Shown: positions 54,101 through 63,307, numbered from the stretch's first letter. The stretch is DNA of 64,000 bases from Paenibacillus oralis (GCF_003863965.1 NZ_RRCN01000001.1:3492304-3556303), one strand, 5' to 3'. Notes: a model not told the origin generated them from the sequence alone. A program made the numbers and translations.

Positions 54101-55735
54101 ACGCCTGGCGTAGGCCTGATCTCGCCGCCGCCGCACCATGACATCTATTCGATCGAGGATTTGGCGGAGCTGATTTACGACCTGAAGAACGCCAACCCGC
54201 AGGCCCGCATCAACGTCAAACTGGTGTCCGAAGCCGGCGTCGGCACGATCGCGGCCGGGGTGGCCAAAGGCCGGGCGGACGTGATCCTGGTCAGCGGCTA
54301 TGACGGAGGAACAGGGGCTTCGCCGCAAAGCTCGATCCGCCATGCGGGTCTGCCTTGGGAACTGGGCCTCGCCGAAACCCATCAAACGCTGATGCTGAAC
54401 AATCTGCGCGACCGCGTCGTGCTGGAAACCGACGGCAAGATGCTGACCGGACGCGACCTGGCCGTCGCCGCCCTGCTGGGTGCCGAGGAGTACGGCTTCT
54501 CGACGGCGCCGCTTGTGGCGGTCGGCTGCATTATGATGCGCGTCTGCCAGCTCGACACCTGCCCGGTTGGGGTGGCGACGCAAAATCCGGAGCTGCGGAA
54601 GAACTTCACCGGCGATCCGCAGCACGTGGTGAACCTGATGAAGTTTGTCGCCGAAGATCTGCGCGAATGGATGGCCGAGCTTGGCTTCCGCACGCTGGAC
54701 GAAATGATCGGCCGCACCGATTGCCTGGACACCGTCAAGGCGGTGGGGCATTGGAAGAAGAAAGGCGTAGACCTGAACGCGCTGCTGCATATGCCGGAGT
54801 TGCCTGAAGGCGGCAGCCGTTACTGCACGAAGCGGCAGAACCACGGGATCGAAGAGACGCTGGATGTGACGAAGCTGCTTGAAATCGCCGCGCCGGCGCT
54901 CGAACGCGGGGAAGCGGTCAGCGCGCACCTGCCGATCTGCAACGTCAACCGGGCGACCGGGACGGTGCTGGGCAGCGAGGTAACCCGCCGCTACGGAGCC
55001 GAAGGGCTGCCGGAGGACACGATCACGCTGCACTTTGAAGGTTCGGCGGGCCAAAGCCTCGGCGCTTTCACTCCGAAAGGCATGACGCTAACCGTGGAAG
55101 GCGACGCCAACGACTACACCGGCAAAGGATTGTCCGGCGGCAAAGTGATCGTGAAGCCTTCGCCGCGGGCGACGTTCGTGCCTGAGGAGAACATCATCAT
55201 CGGCAACACTTCGTTCTATGGCGCCACGAGCGGCGAAGCGTACATTCGCGGCATCGCCGGCGAACGGTTCGCGGTCCGCAACTCCGGCGCGAATGTCGTC
55301 GTCGAAGGCGTGGGCGACCACGGCTGCGAGTACATGACCGGCGGGCGCGTCGTCGTCCTGGGCGGAACGGGCCGCAACTTTGCGGCCGGGATGTCCGGCG
55401 GGATCGCATACGTGCTCGACGAGAGCGGCGACTTCGCCGGCCGCTGCAACCTGGAGATGGTGCTGCTCGAAGCGGTCGAGGATGCGGCCGAAGCGGATCA
55501 GCTCCGCACGATGATCAGCCGGCATGTCCTGTACACGGACAGCGCGGTGGGGCGCCGGGTGCTCGATAATTGGAACGAATACCTGCCGAAGTTCGTTCGC
55601 GTCATCCCGAAAGACTACAAACGGATGCTGGAGCAAATCCGCAAAGTGGAGAACGAAGGCCTCAAAGGCGAAGCCGCGCTGCTCGCCGCCTTCGAAGCCA
55701 ACACGCGCGAACTGGCCAGAACCGGCAAGGGCTGA
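51134..55735 (+). CDS. gltB: Glutamate synthase, large (alpha) subunit
   Basis: This 1533-residue enzyme makes two glutamates from glutamine and 2-oxoglutarate. It is the full-length alpha subunit: an N-terminal glutaminase domain whose nucleophile Cys23 follows a short propeptide ([15 protein letters not shown]), with [17 protein letters not shown] nearby; a central linker; the FMN/synthase barrel ([39 protein letters not shown]); the 3Fe-4S cysteines in [15 protein letters not shown]; and the C-terminal beta-helix ([20 protein letters not shown]). AGAAAGG lies 9 bases before ATG 51134. The beta subunit gltD is not adjacent; a terminator follows. Confidence 0.97.
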   Translation: MMKHTVTPVKQGLYDPAFEKDACGMGFVAHIKGQASHDIVSKALTMLANMEHRGGQGSEPNSGDGAGILLQIPHRFFAAEAQSLGFALPEPGHYGVGMLFLPHDEDLRSKQEALLTQIVEEEGQKLIGFRTVPTRDDMLGKSAKAAKPFVRQIFIGRAEGVRDELAFERKLYVIRRRAELAIRYSGAEGGDAFYVSSLSCRKVVYKGMLTTEQVGQFYLDLRDERLESAIAMIHSRFSTNTFPSWERAHPYRFMIHNGEINTLRGNVNWMHARQSMLETDAFGDDLEKVKPIINPDGSDTAMFDNTFEFLCLSGRSLPHVAMMMVPEPWVGLGDMDDDKKAFYEYHSSLMEPWDGPAAMGFTDGIQIGAILDRNGLRPSRYYVTKNDLIVLSSEVGVLDIPAEDVLYKDRLRPGRMLLVDTREGRIISDEEVKSAIAKEHPYREWLSEHLITLEDLPEALELPAESHEDIALRQMAFGYSYEDLRKVFEPMALTGAENVASMGYDAPLAVLSDQPQRLYNYFKQMFAQVTNPPIDAIREELVTSTVTTIGPERNLLKPEPESCRQIRLDSPILSNEDFAKLRHVHRPGFKAITIPILFPAAEGAEGLRKALDTLCEAADRVIAKGHNILILSDRDVDAENAAIPALLAVSCLHHHLIREETRTKVSILLESGEPREVHHFALLLGYGVSAVNPYLAFETLKDMIGQGMLKDVSYEKAVYNFIKAATKGVVKTLSKMGISTIQSYRGAQIFEAVGLEASFVDRYFTWTPSRIGGIGLSEVAKETLHHHFRAFTDKDGKDKVLDSIGEYQWRDGGEEHLFNPQTVHLLQQSVRTGDYKVYKKFAELVQGENEKYLTLRSLLELKPVGPKVPLEEVESAASIMRRFKTGAMSFGSISKEAHETIAIAMNRIGGKSNTGEGGEDPARYVPDANGDLRRSAIKQVASGRFGVTSHYLVNADEIQIKMAQGAKPGEGGQLPGRKVYPWVAEVRGSTPGVGLISPPPHHDIYSIEDLAELIYDLKNANPQARINVKLVSEAGVGTIAAGVAKGRADVILVSGYDGGTGASPQSSIRHAGLPWELGLAETHQTLMLNNLRDRVVLETDGKMLTGRDLAVAALLGAEEYGFSTAPLVAVGCIMMRVCQLDTCPVGVATQNPELRKNFTGDPQHVVNLMKFVAEDLREWMAELGFRTLDEMIGRTDCLDTVKAVGHWKKKGVDLNALLHMPELPEGGSRYCTKRQNHGIEETLDVTKLLEIAAPALERGEAVSAHLPICNVNRATGTVLGSEVTRRYGAEGLPEDTITLHFEGSAGQSLGAFTPKGMTLTVEGDANDYTGKGLSGGKVIVKPSPRATFVPEENIIIGNTSFYGATSGEAYIRGIAGERFAVRNSGANVVVEGVGDHGCEYMTGGRVVVLGGTGRNFAAGMSGGIAYVLDESGDFAGRCNLEMVLLEAVEDAAEADQLRTMISRHVLYTDSAVGRRVLDNWNEYLPKFVRVIPKDYKRMLEQIRKVENEGLKGEAALLAAFEANTRELARTGKG

Positions 55736-55786
55736 CGGATAACGAGGCATATCGGGAGCGAATATACGAGTTATAAACCGGAAAAG

Positions 55787-55826
55787 CCGGAGGACCTGAG
55801 TTGATCTCAGGCCTCCGGTTTTTTTC
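55787..55826 (+). terminator. Terminator of gltB
   Basis: CCGGAGGACCTGAG-TTGAT-CTCAGGCCTCCGG is followed by eight T. Confidence 0.92.
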
Positions 55827-55940
55827 ATAGGTGCGTGTTTAATCAAGTCGGGTTTTAGCACCGAAACGTAAGCCCACCCTCCTGCTGAATACAAGTTTGA
55901 CGTCGAATCCACTTCATAACCTGCTTCAGATCTGATGGTG

Positions 55941-56122
55941 ATTGGAAATATCCAATAGATTGGCCCGAGTAGCGGCAATTTTGGCGGCTTGATTGGAAAA
56001 AATCCAATAGATTTGCTTCAATCAGGCTCTTTTATCGGTGTTGGGGTGAATCTATTGGAAAAAATCCAATCACACTTGTTATATTGGAAGTGATTTTCCA
56101 TATCTATTGGATATTTTCCAAT
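55941..56122. repeat. Array of ATTGGAAA..ATCCAAT palindromes
   Basis: Full palindromes lie at 55941-55956 (ATTGGAAATATCCAAT), 55992-56008 and 56054-56070 (ATTGGAAAAAATCCAAT) and 56106-56122 (ATTGGATATTTTCCAAT), with a partial copy at 56083-56100. Copies two and three also form a larger inverted pair because ATAGATT follows one and AATCTAT precedes the other. The rest of 55827-56290 shows no gene. Confidence 0.7.
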
Positions 56123-56290
56123 GTGAGCTGAGCAACCTATAGCGTGACTAAGCTTTTTCAGGTGTACTTTGGTCCAACTGTGTTCTAGTCTGGCTTGCAT
56201 CGGACTTGGCCTTTCGTCGGGGTTTGATTTAGTCCGGCTTACTTCTTCACGTAACGATGCTCTCCACTCGGTCGTGCTCTCTCATCCGGC

Positions 56291-56396
56291 TTTGCCTATC
56301 AGATTGATCACGTGCTATACTAGTCTCAGACGAAGAACGTCCCTTTACGCATCTGTATTTGCATGGTGCGGCGCTGGGGCGTTCTTTTATTTTTTG
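56291..56396 (+). promoter_or_regulatory. Promoter followed by terminator-like leader hairpin
   Basis: TTGCCT (56291-56296), 18 bp and TATACT (56315-56320) form a promoter. A hairpin of AAGAACGTCCC (56332-56342) and GGGGCGTTCTT (56376-56386), followed by TTTTATTTTTT, lies at the very start of the transcript and before the ribosome site of the gene at 56418. This is the layout of an attenuator, although no antiterminator structure was identified. Confidence 0.5.
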
Positions 56397-56417
56397 TGAC
56401 GATGGGGGGATAAACCT

Positions 56418-57083
56418 ATGGAGTTTGAGGAAGCGCATCAGGCGTTTATGGAATACCACTTGTCCCGCAGGACGGGGGAAAGGAAAGGCAGGCTGCTTCG
56501 CGGGCATCAATATGCCGAGAAACTTCTATTGCAAAATGTGTGGTGGCCGCTGTTCGGAACTCTTGATAACCTGCACCCGGAGTATGAAGTGTATGATTGG
56601 AACCGAAAGTCACAGTTTCTCGATTTTGCCTTTTTGCCGGCCTTCGGTCGGTTTGGGCTGGAATGCGACGGTTATCAAAGCCATGTCAAGGACATGGATC
56701 GCGAGAAGTTCAGCTATGCGCTGAACAGGGACACGTTTTTAACCGGGATTGGCTGGAAGATGATTCATTTTTCCTTTGATGATATTCAAAGGCGCCCCGA
56801 GGTGTGCCAAATGCTGCTGCAAATGGTGATTAGCCCTCGTCTTCTACGGAAAGGCATTGATCGGCCATTACCCGTCACGGAAAAGGAGATTCTCCTCTTA
56901 GCCTGGAGACTGGGACGGCATGTTCGCCCCAAGGACGTGACCGATGCGTTTGATATCGATTTCAGAACCGCCCGCAATCGGCTGCGTTCCCTTACGGCCA
57001 AAGGATTGCTGGCCCCTATCGAAACGGGACGTGGGGTTCGCGCATACGAGCTCCGGGAACTGGCATTAAACTATCTTCACTAG
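56418..57083 (+). CDS. Vsr/DUF559-like endonuclease fold protein with winged helix
   Basis: The product, 221 residues, has an N-terminal half with the PD-(D/E)XK pattern of very-short-patch-repair and DUF559 nucleases: QFLDFAFLPAFGRFGLECDG (acidic D...E-x-D core), YQSHVKDMDREKFSYALNRD, then TGIGWKMIHFSFDDIQRRP. The C-terminal ~75 residues look like a winged helix (FRTARNRLRSLTAKGLLAPI). Whether it cuts DNA is unknown; the combination suggests a DNA-associated regulator or nuclease. GGGGGGA precedes the ATG. It is flanked by repeats on both sides, and its leader holds a terminator-like hairpin. Confidence 0.65.
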   Translation: MEFEEAHQAFMEYHLSRRTGERKGRLLRGHQYAEKLLLQNVWWPLFGTLDNLHPEYEVYDWNRKSQFLDFAFLPAFGRFGLECDGYQSHVKDMDREKFSYALNRDTFLTGIGWKMIHFSFDDIQRRPEVCQMLLQMVISPRLLRKGIDRPLPVTEKEILLLAWRLGRHVRPKDVTDAFDIDFRTARNRLRSLTAKGLLAPIETGRGVRAYELRELALNYLH

Positions 57084-57129
57084 GCTTAAAAGACCAGCAA
57101 AAAGGATCTGGGGAGCAGAAGGAGCGGGT

Positions 57130-57300
57130 TGGATTGCCATGCAAGGCGTGCAGGAGGAGTAAGCTGGATTGCTATGCAAAGCGTGCAGGAGGAGCAAGCT
57201 TGTTTGTCCCTGCAAGGCGGCAGGAAGGTAAGCTTGTTTGTCCTTGCAAAGCGGCAGAAGAAGCTGAGTTGTATGGCCGTGCAAGATACTTAGGAGTAAG
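57130..57300. repeat. Five imperfect 35-bp tandem repeats
   Basis: Units start at about 57130, 57165, 57200, 57234 and 57269. The first two share nearly all bases (TGGATTGCCATGCAAGGCGT, then GCAGGAGGAGTAAGC). The next two begin TTGTTTGTCC and the last is shorter. Each contains TGCAAGGCG or a variant. There are no unique spacers, so this is not CRISPR. The interval 57084-57565 holds no convincing gene. Confidence 0.75.
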
Positions 57301-57565
57301 TTCGTAACTTATGTTTGACTATAATCGTCTATTTTCTATATAGGTTTGACCTGGAAACAAGTGGTTTAGGGGAATATCCTTTTGTGGTAGAATATAGAAA
57401 TATTACCTGATTATGATGGTGAAGTTCGGTGATATCGTGCAATCAATGCGCCACGCATACTAGGTGTTGTTTTAGCCAGGCATTATTTTTGCTGCACATT
57501 TTGAAGTATAATAAGAAGTTTCGAAGCAAGAAACTACCGATAAACAAAAAGCGAGGGGGAGCAAC

Positions 57566-58480
57566 ATGACGGTGACGGAGGAGCCCGTTGTACGGATTCA
57601 GGGCGTGAGCAAAACGATCGGCTCCAAGACGTTGATCGATGCTTTGACGTTGGACATTCCGGCGGGGCAGGTTTACGGGTTTCTGGGGCCAAACGGGGCC
57701 GGGAAAACGACGACGATTCGCATGATGGTCGGGCTGATGTCGATCTCGAAAGGCGATATTTTCATTCAAAGGACCAGCATCAAACATCGTTTTGAGCAGG
57801 CGATTTCGCACGTGGGGGCGATTGTGGAAAATCCGGAGATGTACAAGTTCCTGACCGGGTACCAAAATTTGCTGCACTATGCCCGGATGTCGCCGGGAGT
57901 GACGAAGCAGCGGATATGGGAAGCGGTTGAACTGGTGGGCCTGGAGCGCCGCATCCACGACAAGGTGAAAACCTATTCGCTGGGGATGCGCCAGCGGCTT
58001 GGCGTCGCTCAAGCGATACTGCACCGGCCCAAGCTGCTGGTGCTGGACGAGCCGACCAACGGTCTTGACCCGCAGGGGATTCGCGAGCTCCGCGATTATT
58101 TGCGGACGCTGGCCCGCGAAGAAGGCACGACCGTGTTCGTATCCAGCCATTTGCTTGCGGAAATGGAGCTGATGTGCGATACGGTGGCCGTGATTCAGCA
58201 GGGGCGGCTCGTCGATGTCAAATCGCTGCGGACGGAAGGGGAAGCGGAGCAAGGACGGGAAATGGCCTTCGAGGTCAGCGACGCGGAGCGGGCCGCCGAG
58301 ATTATCGGAGCCGGTCGCGCCCAAGGCGGCCGCTTTATCGTCACGGCGGACCGCACCAAGGCCGCGGAAATCAATGCCAAGCTGGTCATGGCGGGCATCT
58401 CCGTTTATGAAATCCAGGTGTTGACGCGTTCGCTGGAGGATCAATTTCTGGAGCTTACGGGAGGTGGGCGCATTGAGTAA
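57566..58480 (+). CDS. ABC transporter ATP-binding protein (BcrA type)
   Basis: The ATPase, 304 residues, has Walker A in GFLGPNGAGKTTTIRMM, Q-loop region, signature YSLGMRQRLGVAQAIL and Walker B LLVLDEPTNGLDPQG. The extra C-terminal ~80 residues are typical of the bacitracin/lantibiotic-immunity exporter group. It overlaps the following permease gene by eight bases. Together they could export a peptide antibiotic or another amphiphile. GAGGGGGAG precedes the ATG. No two-component system adjoins it. Confidence 0.94.
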   Translation: MTVTEEPVVRIQGVSKTIGSKTLIDALTLDIPAGQVYGFLGPNGAGKTTTIRMMVGLMSISKGDIFIQRTSIKHRFEQAISHVGAIVENPEMYKFLTGYQNLLHYARMSPGVTKQRIWEAVELVGLERRIHDKVKTYSLGMRQRLGVAQAILHRPKLLVLDEPTNGLDPQGIRELRDYLRTLAREEGTTVFVSSHLLAEMELMCDTVAVIQQGRLVDVKSLRTEGEAEQGREMAFEVSDAERAAEIIGAGRAQGGRFIVTADRTKAAEINAKLVMAGISVYEIQVLTRSLEDQFLELTGGGRIE

Positions 58481-59249
58481 TTTTTGGAGGCTCGTCCAAA
58501 ACGAGAATATGAAAATATACCGCCGTTTGCGCACCTGGATTATGGCCGGGCTGCTCGTCCTGCTGACGTTCCTGTTTGGGATTTTGTATGCGCTGGATGG
58601 GGGAACTTCCACCCTCAGCGCCTGGGACGTCGTGGATCAGCTGACCTTCCTGTATTATCTCGTCGGTATTTTCGCCGCCATCGCCGCTGCCGATGTGGTG
58701 GCCGGAGAATTTACGTGGGGAACGATCAAGTTGCTGCTGATCCGTCCTTGGACCCGCACGAAGGTGCTCGCTTCCAAGCTGCTGGCCGTGTTGTTGTTTA
58801 CGCTGGCCATGTCGGCGGTGTTTTTTGCCGCGGCGCTGGCGGTATCTTTTCTTATCTATCCGAACATGCCTTCGGCCTTGTTTCCGGAAGGGAAAAGTCC
58901 GGCCCTGTCCATCCTGGAAAATTGGCTGTACGACTACATAAAATTTCTCGTGATCACGATTTTTTCTTTTATGCTGTCCACCGTTTTTCGCTCCGGCGGC
59001 CTGGCCATCGGTTTATCGATTTTTATTTTGTTTGCCGGAGACCTTTTCGCGATGCTGTTTAATCCGGTGCGCTTTCCGTGGGCCAAATACATCCTGTTCA
59101 CGAACATGAATTTAAGCCAATATTACGGCGGGCGGACAGGTCCTGCCGGGATGACGCTGGGCTTTTCGGCGGCGGTTCTGGCCGCGTATGTCATGCTGTT
59201 TCTCCTTATTTCCTGGTTTGTGTTCAAAAAAAGGGATGTTGCGGCTTAA
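58473..59249 (+). CDS. ABC-2 type permease
   Basis: This is the membrane partner of the preceding ATPase, 258 residues with six segments and the ABC-2 pattern (AADVVAGEFTWGTIKLLLIRPWTRTKVLASKL is the conserved cytoplasmic element after TM2). The TTG at 58473 lies 8 bases after GGAGG and overlaps the ATPase stop; the GTG further upstream would overlap the ribosome site. The pair forms a full BcrAB-like exporter. Confidence 0.9.
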   Translation: MSNFWRLVQNENMKIYRRLRTWIMAGLLVLLTFLFGILYALDGGTSTLSAWDVVDQLTFLYYLVGIFAAIAAADVVAGEFTWGTIKLLLIRPWTRTKVLASKLLAVLLFTLAMSAVFFAAALAVSFLIYPNMPSALFPEGKSPALSILENWLYDYIKFLVITIFSFMLSTVFRSGGLAIGLSIFILFAGDLFAMLFNPVRFPWAKYILFTNMNLSQYYGGRTGPAGMTLGFSAAVLAAYVMLFLLISWFVFKKRDVAA

Positions 59250-59271
59250 CCCCTAAAACAGAAAGTTCCCG

Positions 59272-59301
59272 TTGGCTTCTTCATGCAGGTGGGAACTTTT
59301 T
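59272..59301 (+). terminator. Terminator of the ABC exporter operon
   Basis: AAAGTTCCC (59272-59280) pairs with GGGAACTTT (59291-59299), followed by TT. Confidence 0.75.
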
Positions 59302-59342
59302 CACAATGCTAGGGGGTTCCCAGCCTTGGGCTCGCCTAGGGA

Positions 59343-59765
59343 TTATCCCGCTTCCGGCTGCGCCGATTTTTTACGCTTTTCTTTAGCGCTCATGGGTGCG
59401 GGAGCAGGGGCGGGGGCGGCGGGTTCCATTTTGCTCGTGCCGTTGAGCTGCCCGCCTTCGAGAATGATCAGCTTGGCGACGTCGACATTTCCGTCAACCT
59501 GGCCGTTGCTCGTAATCGTCAGCTTCCCCCCGGTTAAAATGTCACCGATCACCTTGCCGGCCACGATCACTTCGCCGCCTTGAATATTCGAGTGGGCTTC
59601 GCCGGTCTCGCCGATCACGATCTGCCCGAGGCACTCGATTTCACCGCGGAATTTTCCTTCCAGGCGCAGATTGGATTTGCACTCCAGCTTGCCTTCGATG
59701 CTGCTGCCCTGGCCGATTAACGTATCGGTAAGTCCTGCTGGATTTTTCCTGTCTTTTAACATCAT
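59343..59765 (-). CDS. Bactofilin (polymer-forming cytoskeletal protein)
   Basis: The product, 140 residues, has a central beta-helix of short repeats (LIGQGSSIEGKLECKSNLRL, GKFRGEIECLGQIVIGETG, VIAGKVIGDILTGGKLTI-like turns) between disordered ends; the C-terminus is Pro/Ala rich with a KEKRKKSAQPEAG tail. Bactofilins polymerise without nucleotides and often localise wall enzymes. It lies 28 bp after the M23 peptidase gene in the same operon, matching the recurrent bactofilin-M23 pairing. GGAGG precedes ATG 59765 by 9 bases. Confidence 0.92.
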   Translation of the reverse strand: MMLKDRKNPAGLTDTLIGQGSSIEGKLECKSNLRLEGKFRGEIECLGQIVIGETGEAHSNIQGGEVIVAGKVIGDILTGGKLTITSNGQVDGNVDVAKLIILEGGQLNGTSKMEPAAPAPAPAPMSAKEKRKKSAQPEAG

Positions 59766-59793
59766 CACTTCAGCCCTCCATTACTTAGGATAT

Positions 59794-60786
59794 TTACTTC
59801 AAATAGGGCAGGGGATCGACGGGTTTGCCGGCCTTCACGATTTCAAAATGAAGATGTGGCCCGGTGCTGCGTCCGCTGCTGCCCAGCTTGCCGATTTGCT
59901 GTCCTTTGTCCACCGTATCACCTTCGGAAATGCCGATCTCGTTCAAATGCAAATACCAGCTTTGCAGCCCCCCGGGATGTTCGATCACGATATATCTCCC
60001 GTGTGAGCTGTCTTTGTCGGTGGTAATGACTTTACCGGCCCCGGCGGCGTAAACGGGGTCCCCTAGCTTGCCGCCGATATCGATGCCGGCATGAAAAGCG
60101 GCCCGGCCGGCGAAAGGATCCGTCCGGTACCCGAAATTCGAAGTCAGCCGCGTGGACAACGTGGGCCATTCCGAAGGCGTGCCGGAAATGGTGTATTGCG
60201 TTTGCCTTGCTTTTTTGAGCGTAACCGGAACGTTTTTCTCCATTTCATCAAGCATGTCGCTCATCATCGCAAAATCATCGCTCGTCTCCCGGGCAAGGGC
60301 TTCGATTTCATTGTCGTGAACCGCGATAAATTCGCCGCCGATCCCGCTGGCTGCAAGCGAATCCGGCAAATCGTCCCGGGACAGGGAAGACAATTGGCCC
60401 AGTTCCTTCGAATCGCCGTATTTATCGATGAATTTCTGAAGCTGGGCCTCCAGCTCCGCCACGCGTTCCATGCGGTCCATCATCTCCTTGGACTGTCCGG
60501 AAAGCGCGATCACTTCATTTTGCAGGCGCTGTATCGCTTCGTTTTTGTCGGTAACGACCGCTTCAAAAGCGATGGTTTGCGATTTTAATTGTTTTTCCAG
60601 CCTGGAAACGGTGTGATCCGATTGAATTTGCAGGCTGACGATCAGGCCGGAAATCGACAGCAGCGCCAGCAGCGGGACGGCAACAACGAGCGGCTTGGAC
60701 ACTTGAACCTGCTTAACGGGCTGGTTGGCGTCCCGAAGGACAAGCAGCGTCATCCGGTTAGGGTTCGGCAAGCTTACACTCCTCAT
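59794..60786 (-). CDS. Membrane-anchored M23 family peptidoglycan endopeptidase
   Basis: The enzyme has 330 residues. A short cytoplasmic part and one membrane anchor (about 33-52) precede a long coiled coil (55-120) and a C-terminal LytM domain with AFHAGIDIGG (HxxxD) and GPHLHFE (HxH), the zinc ligands. It cleaves peptide cross-links in the wall. The coiled coil would hold it off the membrane. It is the first gene of an operon with bactofilin. GGGGAGGAG precedes the ATG. Confidence 0.93.
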   Translation of the reverse strand: MRSVSLPNPNRMTLLVLRDANQPVKQVQVSKPLVVAVPLLALLSISGLIVSLQIQSDHTVSRLEKQLKSQTIAFEAVVTDKNEAIQRLQNEVIALSGQSKEMMDRMERVAELEAQLQKFIDKYGDSKELGQLSSLSRDDLPDSLAASGIGGEFIAVHDNEIEALARETSDDFAMMSDMLDEMEKNVPVTLKKARQTQYTISGTPSEWPTLSTRLTSNFGYRTDPFAGRAAFHAGIDIGGKLGDPVYAAGAGKVITTDKDSSHGRYIVIEHPGGLQSWYLHLNEIGISEGDTVDKGQQIGKLGSSGRSTGPHLHFEIVKAGKPVDPLPYLK

Positions 60787-60973
60787 GGCATCTCCTCCCC
60801 TACTTCTCGAGTTGGTTCTATATCTTATCTATTCCTATGACTCTTAAATCATGTCAAAAATGTAATCCCTGTCTGATATAAATCATTTCCTCCGTACAAG
60901 CTGTTCTCTTGGTACGCGATGAATAAACGGGCGGCCGGATGGTTAAAGCTGATGTCTAGGGGAGGCTGAACCT

Positions 60974-62404
60974 ATGATCTGGTTGCTTGTAGTTTTACTC
61001 GCGTACATCGCTCAAATCGCTATGATTCTCATTTTGGAGTTCAGGAACCCTAGCAAGGCCGTGGCGTGGATGTTTATTTTGCTCCTCTTTCCGTTTGTCG
61101 GCTTTATTACTTATTATTTCGTGGCGAAGGATTACACCAAACGCCAATGGCTGCGGCTCCGCGGTAGGCCGCGGTTTCCCGATGCCCAAGCGAAGCTGCG
61201 GAAGCGGATCTCCATCGTGAGAACGGCCGAAGAGGCGCAGAATCCGGCTTTCCAACACCAAAAAAGATTGTTTGGACTGCTGACCCATTGGCCGAAAAAT
61301 CCCATCACGGGGCGCAATCTGACGCAGGTGTATTCGGAAGGCGAGACCGCTTTTTCCGCCATGTTGAAGGAAATGGAGAAGGCGAAGGATCACATTCATG
61401 TGCAATTTTACATTTTTCGGGCCGACGGCATTGGCGCCAAATTTCAAGAGGTCATGATCCGGAAGGCGAAGGAAGGGGTAAAAGTACGGCTGCTTTGCGA
61501 CGGTTTGGGCAGTTACCTGCTGCGGGCTTCTTTTGTCCGAAGGCTGCGCGCGGAGGGGGTGGAGGTTCATTTCTTCTTGCCGCCGCTGATCGCTTTGCAG
61601 AGCCGCCGGTTGAATTACCGCAATCATCGCAAAATTATCGTTGTGGACGGAACCGTTGGTTTTGTGGGCGGTCTGAATGTCGGGGACGATTATTTGGGAC
61701 TGTACGAAAAAAACGGTTACTGGAGGGATACGCATTTGCAGCTGCGCGGCGATGCTGTTTATTTTTTGCAAATGACGTTTTTGCACGACTGGCGGCTTGC
61801 TTCCGGCAAGCGGATCGATGAGCAGGGCTTGTTTCCCGACCACCGCTGCGAGGGCAGCGAGCAGGTGCAAATTTTAACGAGCGGCCCGGGCCAGCCGAGG
61901 AACAACATCCGGGAAATGTGCTTTGGCGCGATGTCGGTGGCAACCCGGAGAATCTGGATCGCATCGCCTTATTTCATTCCTGACGAGGCGGTTTACACTG
62001 CGTTAAAAACGGCAGCGCTCAGCGGAGTGGAAGTGATCGTGATTTTGCCGTATCACCCCGATCATCGGCTGGTCAAGCTGGCTTCGCTGTCGTACGTTGA
62101 GGAGCTGCTGGCCGCCGGGGTAAAGTTCTATCAATATACGAAAGGTTTTATCCATGCCAAGGTCCTGCTGGTCGATGACCTGCTGGCTTCCGTCGGAACG
62201 GCGAATATGGATATGCGCAGTTTTTTCTACAACTTTGAAATGACCGCGCTGCTGTTCGATCAGGGAACGATCGCAAGACTGGTGAACGATTTCGAACGGG
62301 ATATCGCCGACTCGGTCCCCATCCGTCTTGCGGAATTTGCCCGGCGTTCCCGGTGGCAAAAAGGGATGGAGCTCCTGGCGCGTTTGCTGTCGCCTTTGCT
62401 GTAG
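60974..62404 (+). CDS. cls: Cardiolipin synthase (phospholipase D family)
   Basis: The enzyme joins two phosphatidylglycerols to cardiolipin. It has 476 residues, two N-terminal membrane segments (WLLVVLLAYIAQIAMILILE, then VAWMFILLLFPFVGFITYYF) and two HKD motifs: RNHRKIIVVDGTVGFVGGLN (about 217-236) and FIHAKVLLVDDLLASVGTAN (about 392-411). GGGGAGG precedes the ATG. It ends three bases before the stop codon of the convergent LigD-polymerase gene, so the two transcripts must overlap. Confidence 0.95.
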   Translation: MIWLLVVLLAYIAQIAMILILEFRNPSKAVAWMFILLLFPFVGFITYYFVAKDYTKRQWLRLRGRPRFPDAQAKLRKRISIVRTAEEAQNPAFQHQKRLFGLLTHWPKNPITGRNLTQVYSEGETAFSAMLKEMEKAKDHIHVQFYIFRADGIGAKFQEVMIRKAKEGVKVRLLCDGLGSYLLRASFVRRLRAEGVEVHFFLPPLIALQSRRLNYRNHRKIIVVDGTVGFVGGLNVGDDYLGLYEKNGYWRDTHLQLRGDAVYFLQMTFLHDWRLASGKRIDEQGLFPDHRCEGSEQVQILTSGPGQPRNNIREMCFGAMSVATRRIWIASPYFIPDEAVYTALKTAALSGVEVIVILPYHPDHRLVKLASLSYVEELLAAGVKFYQYTKGFIHAKVLLVDDLLASVGTANMDMRSFFYNFEMTALLFDQGTIARLVNDFERDIADSVPIRLAEFARRSRWQKGMELLARLLSPLL

Positions 62405-62407
62405 CGG

Positions 62408-63307
62408 TTACGCCTTCACCGGACTACGCAAATGCTGCAAAATCAGCTTGACCGACTGAGGCGGGACGGCCGCCAGCAAATCCCCGCGCTCCTTCAGGCG
62501 CCCGCCGATGTTCAGCAGGTTGAAGTCGGACGGTTTGGGATCCTTGCGCACCTCCTCCCATGTCAGCGGCGTCGAAACGCTGGCCGCGGCGCGGGCTCTC
62601 GGCGTGTAGGGCGCAGCCAGGGTTTTGCCGCCGTAATGCTGCAGGTAGTCGAAATAGATTTTGTCGCCCCGGTCCTTTTTTAACCGTTCGATGGTGAACA
62701 GGCCCGGATGTTTTTCGGTGGCGTAACGGGCCACAAAATGGCCGATGGAGCGCAGTTCATCGAAGGTGACGCCGTATTCGACAGGGACGATGATCTGCAC
62801 GCCGGTGGCGCCCGATGTTTTGGGCACAGAAGTAAGTCCCAGGGAAGCCAAAACATCGCCGACGATGGCGGCCGCCTCCATAATCCGCGGCTCCTCCTCC
62901 CGGGACGGATCGAGGTCGATCATCCATTCGCAGGGCAAGCTTTCCCCGACGTAATGCAGCGAAGGATGAAATTCAATGCAGGCCAAATTGCCGAGCCAGA
63001 GCAGGACGGGCAGGCTGTCCATGACAACGTACCGGATGTTTTCATGCAGCTCTGTGCGCACAAATGGCGGGAGCGGTTCGGGGGCGTTTTTCTGGTAAAA
63101 AAATTTGCCGTGGATACCTCCGGGATAACGGATCGTCGTCAGCAGCCGGTTTTTGCAGTATTTCAGCAGGTAAGGCGACAGCTCGGCGAGCTTCTCCAAA
63201 TAAATCCGTTTGGTGATGCCGGCTTCCGGCCAGAGCAGCTTGTCGGGATTGGAAACGGACACCTCTACGCCATCAACGCGGATCGTTCCTTTGATTGTTT
63301 TCGGCAT
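62408..63307 (-). CDS. LigD-type DNA polymerase domain protein (NHEJ)
   Basis: This stand-alone polymerase/primase domain of about 299 residues shows VSNPDKLLWPEAGITKRIYL (family start), IEFHPSLHYVGESLPCEWMIDLDP (with the catalytic D-x-D as DLD), SGATGVQIIVPVE and IYFDYLQHYGGKTLAAPYTP. In bacterial non-homologous end joining it fills or extends broken ends with ribonucleotides. In many bacilli it is fused to the ligase; here the ligase is a separate divergent gene. The start is uncertain: ATG 63307 lies 14 bases after AAAGGAG; an ATG at 63331 overlaps no ribosome site. Confidence 0.9.
   Translation of the reverse strand: MPKTIKGTIRVDGVEVSVSNPDKLLWPEAGITKRIYLEKLAELSPYLLKYCKNRLLTTIRYPGGIHGKFFYQKNAPEPLPPFVRTELHENIRYVVMDSLPVLLWLGNLACIEFHPSLHYVGESLPCEWMIDLDPSREEEPRIMEAAAIVGDVLASLGLTSVPKTSGATGVQIIVPVEYGVTFDELRSIGHFVARYATEKHPGLFTIERLKKDRGDKIYFDYLQHYGGKTLAAPYTPRARAAASVSTPLTWEEVRKDPKPSDFNLLNIGGRLKERGDLLAAVPPQSVKLILQHLRSPVKA

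Noticed and set aside
57066..57284. A 72-codon minus-strand frame across the tandem repeats
   Set aside because: Its periodic Leu-rich product merely mirrors the repeat; there is no ribosome site or relative.
57130..57300. Possible CRISPR array
   Set aside because: The repeats are directly adjacent without unique spacers, diverge gradually, and no cas genes are near.
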